From Neoarius graeffei (Eukaryota; Chordata; Actinopteri; Siluriformes; Ariidae): a stretch of 64,000 nucleotides of DNA. Position numbers and translations under genes: made by a program. Position 1 is the stretch's first letter. Each line of letters starts with the position of its first letter. Where the stretch lies: the NCBI RefSeq assembly GCF_027579695.1, contig NC_083587.1:38187732-38251731 (forward strand), in the 5' to 3' direction. A model generated the notes under the pieces. It was not told the DNA's origin. It did no database searches and saw only the letters and a list, made by a program, of their open reading frames with translations. Of this stretch, positions 58,655-64,000 are shown in pieces.

Positions 58655-60444
58655 CACATAATGGTATGGTTAAAACACCATCATTAACTGGTGTTAAACG
58701 AGTAGACATGAACAAGAACATGTTGTGAATTAACCAGGGTCCCATTCCTCATACCTGGTCCTCCAAGCTAAGTTATTATTATTATTATTATTAATTCAGG
58801 GGCGGCACGGTGGTGTAGTGGTTAGCGCTGTCGCCTCACAGCAAGAAGGTCCTGGGTTCGAGCCCCGGGGCCGGCGAGGGCCTCTCTGTGTGGAGTTTGC
58901 ATGTTCTCCCCGTGTCCGCGTGGGTTTCCTCCGGGTGCTCTGGTTTCCCCCACAGTCCAAAGACATGCAGGTTAGGTTAACTGGTGACTCTAAATTGACC
59001 GTAGGTGTGAATGTGAGTGTGAATGGTTGTCTGTGTCTATGTGTCAGCCCTGTGATGACCTGGCGACTTGTCCAGGGTGTACCCCGCCTTTCGCCCGTAG
59101 TCAGCTGGGATAGGCTCCAGCTTGCCTGCGACCCTGTAGAAGGATAAAGCGGCTAGAGATAATGTGATGTGATTATTAATTCAATTTCTCAAATGTTAAA
59201 ACATTGTATTTGTATTGAAACTGGACTCTGAAATAAAATATCCATAATTCAACTGCTGATGGGAGACGATCAGTGTGAAGCAGAAACACAATTATTTTAA
59301 TGTCACTTCGGCCAGACAGCTGCATTTTCGTGTACATGGAAAGAAAAGAAGAGCTACAGGAAACTATTCTGAGCTGTCATGTAGGAAAGTCACAATTCTT
59401 AAGCAGAAGGTTCATTTACTGTTCGCTTTAACTTTTCAATTAATTTATGATTGAGATAAGTAGAATAAAATCAACCAACAAACTTTTAGAGCACAAAAGT
59501 TAAAATTGCATACTGCCCCATCACTAGTGGGGAAAAATATATTTTACAATTAAAATTTTCAGTTTATACACAAAATAATGTCTAATCTTTTGATTTAAAA
59601 AATGTTGGTATGAAATACAGCAATAAATATTGCATTTTAAATTAAAACAAAGTAACAATCAAATGTGAATTAAAACTGAAATTGAAACAGAAATCAAAAC
59701 TGAAAATCTCACCATTGTAAATTTCTGAGAACTCGGGGGGGGGGGGGGGGGGGGGGGGGGAACGGTGGGAGTGGGAGTGGGGCTACTGGTGCTCGCTCCC
59801 CCCCCCTTCTTAAAATGCTGGCAAGAACTAGCAATGCTTCCAACTGCTACCTAATAATGCGAAATCAAGTTAGCATTTAAAACTAGTCTATAAAACTAAA
59901 TATTGGAACGGGTATTTGCAGATGGTTTTTGACTAATTATGATGGGAATCATTATAAATAAACCTTCACAGTCATGTCCATTCTGTGACCATTCATCAGG
60001 TAAAGTGAGCGATGAGGGGCCAAACCGAGCAAATTATTTCGTGTTCTTCATCTGACTAATTTTGAATTCCTGTTTGGATTGCATTCCTGTCATAGTGATA
60101 TTAAGTTACATAAAGGTTTTGGAGGATGATGGGGATTTAGATGTTAAATGTTAGGTGTTACACAAACACCTCACATTGCCATCTTGGATTATACCATCAT
60201 AGCTAATATTTTAAAGCCAGGCGAGAGGAAAGGGGCCCTTGTTTTTAGCTTCTGTGATGGGAATAAACCCGCAAGAGCGCACCTTTACACACAGGGGAGT
60301 GAGAGAGTGGGGTAGGGGGGTCTGACAGCGTGCGTTTGTGGCCGGGGGGAGGGGGTGGGGGTCTCTTCTTGGATAATGTGGAGCTGCTGTTAGCAGGGAT
60401 CTGGGAGCCGGGGGAGAGCGGGGAGGATGACGACGATGGCGGAG
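47067..60444 (-). CDS. asap1: ASAP1 (ArfGAP with SH3, ankyrin and PH domains 1), 3' six coding exons
   Basis: C-terminal part of ASAP1, a multidomain Arf GTPase-activating protein that acts at the cell periphery on membrane traffic and adhesion. In coding order the exons are 60444-60283, 51238-51160, 48307-48243, 48140-47623, 47524-47405 and 47141-47067. Visible parts are a Ser/Pro-rich stretch with KKRPPPPPPGHKRTLSDPP, NRFEG, TLGPRVLP.LPQK, a run of LPPKPQLxD repeats, then a C-terminal SH3 domain (RRVKTIYDCQAD, EEDQEWW, FVHILSD). These match ASAP1 order and wording; the repeats distinguish it from ASAP2/3. Phases agree at every junction. The BAR, PH, ArfGAP and ankyrin exons must lie beyond the right edge. 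Introns of 2.9 and 9.0 kb are full of transposons. Confidence 0.93.
47405..47524 (-). CDS. asap1: ASAP1 SH3-domain exon
   Basis: A 120-bp exon of 40 codons reading GKIKLRRVKTIYDCQAD to EEDQEWW, the first two thirds of the SH3 domain. TIYDCQAD is the ALYDY-type motif and WW the conserved Trp pair. The donor is GTGAGT. Introns of 98 and 263 bp flank it. Confidence 0.95.
47623..48140 (-). CDS. asap1: ASAP1 PPKPQ-repeat exon
   Basis: A 518-bp exon with about seven degenerate nine-residue units of the form (D/E)LPPKPQLx, followed by a Ser/Glu-rich linker and ETPIPLLRKRKIST. These repeats are the hallmark of the ASAP1 C-terminal region, where they offer SH3-binding sites. The acceptor is GTGCCCTTAG and the donor GTAAGT. 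Confidence 0.93.
48243..48307 (-). CDS. asap1: ASAP1 internal exon (LGPRVLP)
   Basis: A 65-bp exon reading TASSTTKATLGPRVLPTLPQK. The acceptor is TGTTCTTCAG and the donor GTAAGT. It corresponds to the conserved TALGPRVLPKLPQK segment of ASAP1. Confidence 0.88.
49584..50840. mobile_element. Element-like block packed with CTATCGTCA motifs
   Basis: The ends are near-identical inverted repeats: TATGGCAGATTCTACCATAA (49584-49603) and TTACGGTAGAATCTGCCGTA (50821-50840). Between them CTATCGTCA or its complement occurs at about 50022, 50179, 50195, 50366, 50395, 50549 and 50579, often paired head to head, with CTGACAG blocks between. Noncoding and inside an ASAP1 intron. The superfamily is unknown. 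Confidence 0.55.
51160..51238 (-). CDS. asap1: ASAP1 internal exon (NRFEG)
   Basis: A 79-bp exon reading SDSTPPPINKMSP and ITNRFEGILQQQ, aligned with the TTNKFEG region of mammalian ASAP1. The acceptor is GTACTTTAG and the donor GTAAAT. Both phases fit the neighbouring exons. Confidence 0.87.
51755..53297 (-). mobile_element. Tc1/mariner-type element with CCAATTCCAAAAAAGTTGGG ends
   Basis: TA-flanked (51753-51754, 53298-53299). Ends CAACGCCAATTCCAAAAAAG and, inverted, CAACCCCAATTCCAAAAAAA. Long terminal repeats contain TTTGCAAATCATGGAAACCC and its complement. A decayed transposase lies on the minus strand. Confidence 0.9.
52149..52960 (-). pseudogene. Mariner-type transposase remnant
   Basis: On the minus strand KWKTFLRSDASKLEILFGNH carries the region of the first catalytic Asp; FFQQDDAKPLSGRIKTACLC carries the second; VLNWPACSPDLSPI leads into the region of the third, which is followed by degraded sequence. 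The N-terminal HTH is broken into several frames (52600-52960). It cannot be active. Confidence 0.78.
54890..55830 (+). mobile_element. Heavily decayed Tc1-like element
   Basis: Left block GTGTGCAGACCCTTTTATAACGGGG and, later, AGTGAATCACGGTGGTGGCA followed by GCATGCTGTGGGGCTGCTTC, which reads VNHGGGSMLWGCF, a Tc1 transposase hallmark. The HTH region is suggested by ELTKHMQYLTVIKYRSGEKF. A GTAA tandem stretch (about 55455-55495) interrupts it. Confidence 0.6.
56160..56190. repeat. AC microsatellite
   Basis: About 12 AC units directly before a Tc1 copy. Confidence 0.9.
56199..57804 (-). mobile_element. Tc1-like transposon, full length (copy 1 of a pair)
   Basis: TA-flanked, 1606 bp, with perfect ends CAGTGGTGCTTGAAAGTTTG, long IR/DR arms, and an inner repeat with GTGAGTGGCAAAAGTATATG. 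A closely similar copy is at 62201-63973. It lies in an ASAP1 intron. Confidence 0.95.
56419..57440 (-). pseudogene. Tc1-like transposase with stop at codon 3
   Basis: Starts at 57440 with ATG GCA TGA, where related copies read ATG GCA CGA, so the third codon is a stop. It continues ISEDLRKSVVDAHQAGKGYK (HTH) and GVHGRVARRKPLLS, shifts frame near 57020, then [11 protein letters not shown] (Asp present), [10 protein letters not shown] (Asp present) and SPDLNPIKMLW, where Lys replaces the catalytic Glu. It ends GGHTRY. Nearly full length but dead on three counts. Confidence 0.92.
58600..58648. repeat. AC microsatellite
   Basis: About 23 uninterrupted AC units in an ASAP1 intron. Confidence 0.95.
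58799..59171 (+). mobile_element. tRNA-derived SINE, tail type A
   Basis: Full plus-strand copy flanked by ATTATTAATTCA (58787-58798, 59172-59183), antisense to ASAP1. Box A is TGGTGTAGTGG and box B GGTTCGAGCCC. The tail reads GCGGCTAGAGATAATGTGATG. Confidence 0.94.
59735..59760. repeat. Uninterrupted G26 run
   Basis: Twenty-six Gs, followed by GGTGGGAGTGGGAGTGGGG and, 40 bp on, a C9 run. On the ASAP1 sense strand this is poly-C. Confidence 0.9.
60283..60444 (-). CDS. asap1: ASAP1 proline-rich exon (first ASAP1 exon in the window)
   Basis: Reads PPSSSSSPLSPGSQIP, then a KKRPPPPPPGHKRTLSDPP stretch, typical of the SH3-ligand region of ASAP1. The acceptor is TTGTTCTAG on the minus strand and the donor GTGCGC after one base of a split Gly codon. 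It begins in the middle of a codon, so at least one more exon lies to the right of 64000. Confidence 0.9.
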
Positions 60445-61849
60445 CTAGAACAAGGGTAAACAAACAAGAACACAAAACACACTCAAAAAAAAAAAAAATC
60501 ATCATGCAATGAAATCATGGGCAAGAGCAATGACTGATATCTTTTTCTGTTCTGACAAATAGAAAGAGGGGAACAAGGGAGGAGAAGACAGAATGAGGTA
60601 GATGAAATGGTCGGGGGGGAGAGAGAGAGAGACGCAATACAGTTAACTATATTTTAATTAATTTAACATGCGTTTCATTTAACATTGCTTTTGGCATACC
60701 ACGTTTAGCATTATTAAATGTGATATTGGTAAGCCTAGCTATTGCTAGCTAACTTTAAATACCAGTTTTATTGATTCTGGTTTATTAAACAGGATTTCCT
60801 CATTCCTCTTTCTGGACTGGCATATTTATTTTTTGCAGACTAATTGTGTTTAGATTTATGAGTGAACAGCTTCAAATGATTCATGCGAATAAGCAGCAGT
60901 CACATTTTACTAGCACAGCACTGGCGAATTCTCAAATCTCATGGGTTAGAAGTTGCTGATTAAAAATTTTCTCTCTCAGCAATTCTGATAACAGAGCCAA
61001 CTGTAAGGTAAAATCACCGATGCGCTCATTCTAATGTGTTATTGTTTCTATAGTAACAGTTAATTTACAGAGACATGTACGACAGGCAATCTACATAATA
61101 CATGTGCATGGTTACTAATAAACAGATCAAAACAAATGTTATTTAACTAAGCATAAAATCGCTGATGTGTTGAATTATTCTGTACGGAAACATTTATTAA
61201 AAACAGTTATGGAATGCGTCTCCCTGACACGACATGAGGAAGAAACATTAAGAAGAACCCGAGTCAAAAGGGAATTCGTCCCCTTCTGGGTTACACCGGG
61301 TAGTGCAATTATGGGTCATTACTTTTCTAGTATCAGGGTCATTTGTGATTTCAGAAAAATGATTTTAGCTACTTAGAATAATTTGTGTTGTTTAAGAAAG
61401 AAAAATGTATTAAAATGATTGTTTACGGCTACTATATTTGATAACTTGCTGGAAAGGTTGCACAACATTAAACAAAACTATAAAATGTGTGGAAAGTACG
61501 TCATTCATTAATAAATGAAAAAAAAAACCCAAATCATTCACAAACTGCAGTGGTATAAGAGGAATAAAATCGAACATGCTGTAACAGGTTTACACATACA
61601 TCGCACCACCTTACTGTTCTTTACATATACATTGTTTTCACAATGGCTGTTTTACAGACACCTTAAAAATGGCTGTAATGTTCTTCCTTGATTAGCCTGG
61701 ACAGCAAATGTTAAGAACAGCTGATAACTTCAGTTTGATACAAGACCTTTAAAATTAAAAACGCTCATACTCGAGTTAATACACTCCGGATGACTTGACT
61801 TAGTCAATAACACAGTTACAGAACAGAAATTATTTATAATTGAACTTTC

Positions 61850-62045
61850 TGGTGTCACCCAGATGAGGGGTTCCTCTCAAGGTGTCTTCCTCTCGTCGCC
61901 TCATGGATTTTTTTTTCCTTGCTACCGTCACCGCTGACTTTCTCATTATGGATAAATTTAAATTGGATAACCAGTTTTCTGTAAAGCTGCTTTGTGACAA
62001 TGTCCATTGTTAAAAGTACTATATAAATGCAATTGAACTGAATTA
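61850..62045 (+). mobile_element. 3' tail of an L2-type LINE or its SINE
   Basis: GGTTCCTCTCAAGGTGTCTT, TCCTTGCTACCGTCACCGCT, TCTGTAAAGCTGCTTTGTGA and ATATAAATGCAATTGAACTG, as at 42690-42925. Confidence 0.75.
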
Positions 62046-62378
62046 AATCACGAGCCATTATCTAGCAACCCTAAGCTCAGCAGAATGCTCCATCTTGCAG
62101 ATCATAGGTTGAGATGCAGTATACTGAAAAAAGGCATTTTTCCATAATTTCTCTATAGGTTATGATTTAGACTATCTACATTTTTTTAAGTCCTCATCTA
62201 CAGTGGTGCTTGAAAGTTTGTGAACCCTTTAGAATTTTCTATATTTCTGCATAAATATGACCTAAAACAACATCAGATTTTCACACAAGTCCTAAAAGTA
62301 GATAAAGAGAACCCAATTAAAGAAATGAGATCCAATATTACATATCTGTGAGCGGCAAAAGTATGTGAACTTTTGCTT

Positions 62379-63324
62379 TCAGTATCTGGTGTGACCCCCT
62401 TGTGCAGCAATAACTGCAACTGAACGTTTCTGGTAACTGTTCTGCACACCGGCTTGGAGGAATTTTAGCCCATTCCTCCGTACAGAACAGCTTCAACTCT
62501 GGGATGTTGGCTTGGCCATTCTAAAACATTAACTTCATTCTTCTTTAACCATTCTTTGGTAGAACGACTTGTGTGCTTAGGGTCATTGTCTTGCTGCATG
62601 ACCCACCTTCTCTTGAGATTCAGTTCACGGACAGATGTCCTGGCATTTTCCTTTAGAGTTTGCTGGTATAATTCAAAATTCATTGTTCCATCAATGATGG
62701 CAAGCCGTCCTGGCCCAGATGCAGCAAAACAGGCCCAAACCATGATACCATCATGTTTCACAGATGGGCTAAGGTTCTTATGCTGGAATGCAGTGTTTTC
62801 CTTTCTCCAAACATAACACTTCTCATTTAAACCAAAAAGTTCTATTTTTGTCTCATCCGTCCACAAAACATTTTTCTAATAGCCTTCTGGCTTGTCCGCG
62901 TGATCTTTAGCAAACTGCAGATGAGCATCAATGTTCTTTTTGGAGAGCAGTGGCTTTCTCCTTGCAACCCTGCCATGCACACCATTGTTGTTCAGTGTTC
63001 TCCTGATGGTGGATTCATGAACAGTAGCCAAAGTGAGAGAGGCCTTCAGTTGCTTAGCAGTTACCCTGGGGTCCTTTGTGGCCTCACTGACTATTACACG
63101 CCTTGCTCTTGGGTGTAGTGGTTAGCGCTGTCGCCTCACAGCAAGAAGGTTCTGGGTTCGAACCTCACGGCCAACAGGGGCCTTTCTGTGTGGAGTTTGC
63201 ATGTTTTCCCCGTGTCCGCGTGGGGGTGCTCCGGTTTCCCCCACAGTTTAAAGACATGAAGATTCGGTACAATGGGGCCACTGTAATTGGCGCAAGCTGT
63301 TGTGGTTTCCCATGCCATGATGTA

Positions 63325-63377
<53 letters not shown>

Positions 63378-63606
63378 TCCTATGGCAAAAAAGCTAAATA
63401 AATAAAAAATAAATGATCTTTGTTGGTCAACCACTTCTGGGGAGGGTAACGGTGGTCTTGAATTTCCTCCATTTGTACACAATCTGTCTGACTGTGGATT
63501 GGTGGAGTCCAAACTCTTTAGAGATGGTTTGGTAACCTTTTCCAGCCTGATGAGCATCAACAACGCTTTTTCTGAGGTCCTCAGAAATCTCCTTTGTTCG
63601 TGCCAT
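62379..63606 (-). pseudogene. Tc1-like transposase split by a SINE
   Basis: Starts at 63606 with MARTKEISEDLRKSVVDAHQ (codon 3 intact here), runs to KTTVTLPRSG, and is then broken by the SINE. After it come [36 protein letters not shown] and LEWPSQ, where a deletion removes the SPDLNP...E region. It ends GGHTRY at 62379. Confidence 0.9.
63113..63414 (+). mobile_element. tRNA-derived SINE, tail type C, with TA microsatellite
   Basis: 5'-truncated head (GTGTAGTGGTTAGCGCTGTC, GGGTTCGAACC) and the shared body, shortened at GTGGGGGTGCTCC. Then a third tail: GGGGCCACTGTAATTGGCGC, CTGTTGTGGTTTCCC, about 27 TA units (63329-63375) and an AAATAAATAAAAAATAAAT end. It lies in the Tc1 transposase. Confidence 0.85.
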
Positions 63607-64000
63607 GATACACTTCCACAAACATGTGTTGTAAAGATCAGACTTTGATAGATCCCTGTTCTTTAAATAAAACAGGGTGCCCACTCACACCTGATTGTCA
63701 TCCCATTGATTGAAAACACCTGACTCTAATTTCACCTTCAAATTAACTGCTTACCCTAGAGGTTCACATACTTTTGCCACTCACAGATATACAATATTGG
63801 ATCATTTTCCTCAATAAATAAATGACCAAGTATAATATTTTTGTCTCATTTGTTTAACTGGGTTCTCTTTATCTACTTTTAGGACTTGTGTGAAAATCTG
63901 ATGATGTTTTAGGTCATATTTATGCAGAAATATAGAAAATTCTAAAGGGTTCACAAACTTTCAAGCATCACTGTATGATGTTTACATTACACCAGCTTTG

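Larger units (their letters stand above)
62201..63973 (-). mobile_element. Tc1-like transposon (copy 2 of a pair), with SINE inside
   Basis: TA-flanked, with ends CAGTGGTGCTTGAAAGTTTG and, inverted, CAGTGATGCTTGAAAGTTTG. Same family as 56199-57804. It has small internal deletions (for example after 62509) and a SINE at 63113-63414. Confidence 0.93.

Noticed and set aside
61167-61376. 69-codon frame as an upstream ASAP1 exon
   Set aside because: Wrong strand and no match to ASAP1.

Overview
This window is nuclear DNA of a ray-finned (teleost) fish. It holds GT-AG spliced vertebrate genes, AC/TA microsatellites, and fish transposon families: Tc1-like, hAT, pogo/Tigger, Harbinger and L2-type LINEs, plus a very abundant tRNA-derived SINE with a long constant tail. 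That SINE resembles the Mermaid-type repeats I associate with catfish, but the species assignment is only a guess. Nothing prokaryotic, viral or CRISPR-like was seen.

Two cellular genes are clear, and they face each other tail to tail. On the + strand, 43308-45501 encodes a complete seven-coding-exon elongation-factor-1-alpha paralogue of 458 residues that matches the oocyte-type 42Sp50 (thesaurin a) better than ordinary eEF1A. On the - strand, 60444-47067 carries the last six coding exons of ASAP1, an ArfGAP with SH3 domain: the proline-rich region, the nine-residue PPKPQ repeats, and a C-terminal SH3 domain split over two exons. All splice phases agree in both genes. The probable polyadenylation sites lie about 300 bp apart.

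From 1 to 43.2 kb I find no convincing cellular gene; the sequence is mostly transposons. By region: 2-4 kb, an inverted-repeat element with a THAP zinc-finger exon; 5.2-10.3 kb, Tigger, hAT and Tc1-type MITEs; 12.5-16.6 kb, a repeat with internal periodicity, a decayed L2-type LINE and a TTAA element; 18.7-21 kb, a Tc1 element with a TTAA element inside its right terminal repeat; 22.5-23.6 kb, a pogo-like element; 24.8-27.8 kb, a three-level nest (ISL2EU-like, then hAT, then Harbinger); 28.3-30 kb, a second dead Tc1; 33.6-34.1 kb, a 93-bp tandem array; 36.7-37.2 kb, a small element carrying a RecQ-like helicase fragment with a 9-bp target duplication; 37.8-39.3 kb, a hAT-like element around a second ISL2EU-like copy.

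The long ASAP1 introns (48308-51159, 51239-60282 and 60445 to the right edge) hold further elements. These include a block with many copies of CTATCGTCA in both orientations, two closely related Tc1 copies, a mariner-type element and a pure G26 run.

The most informative observations are nested insertions that can be read as a time series, one SINE head joined to four different tails, and the two ISL2EU-like copies in which THAP and SWIM-type coding remnants face each other.
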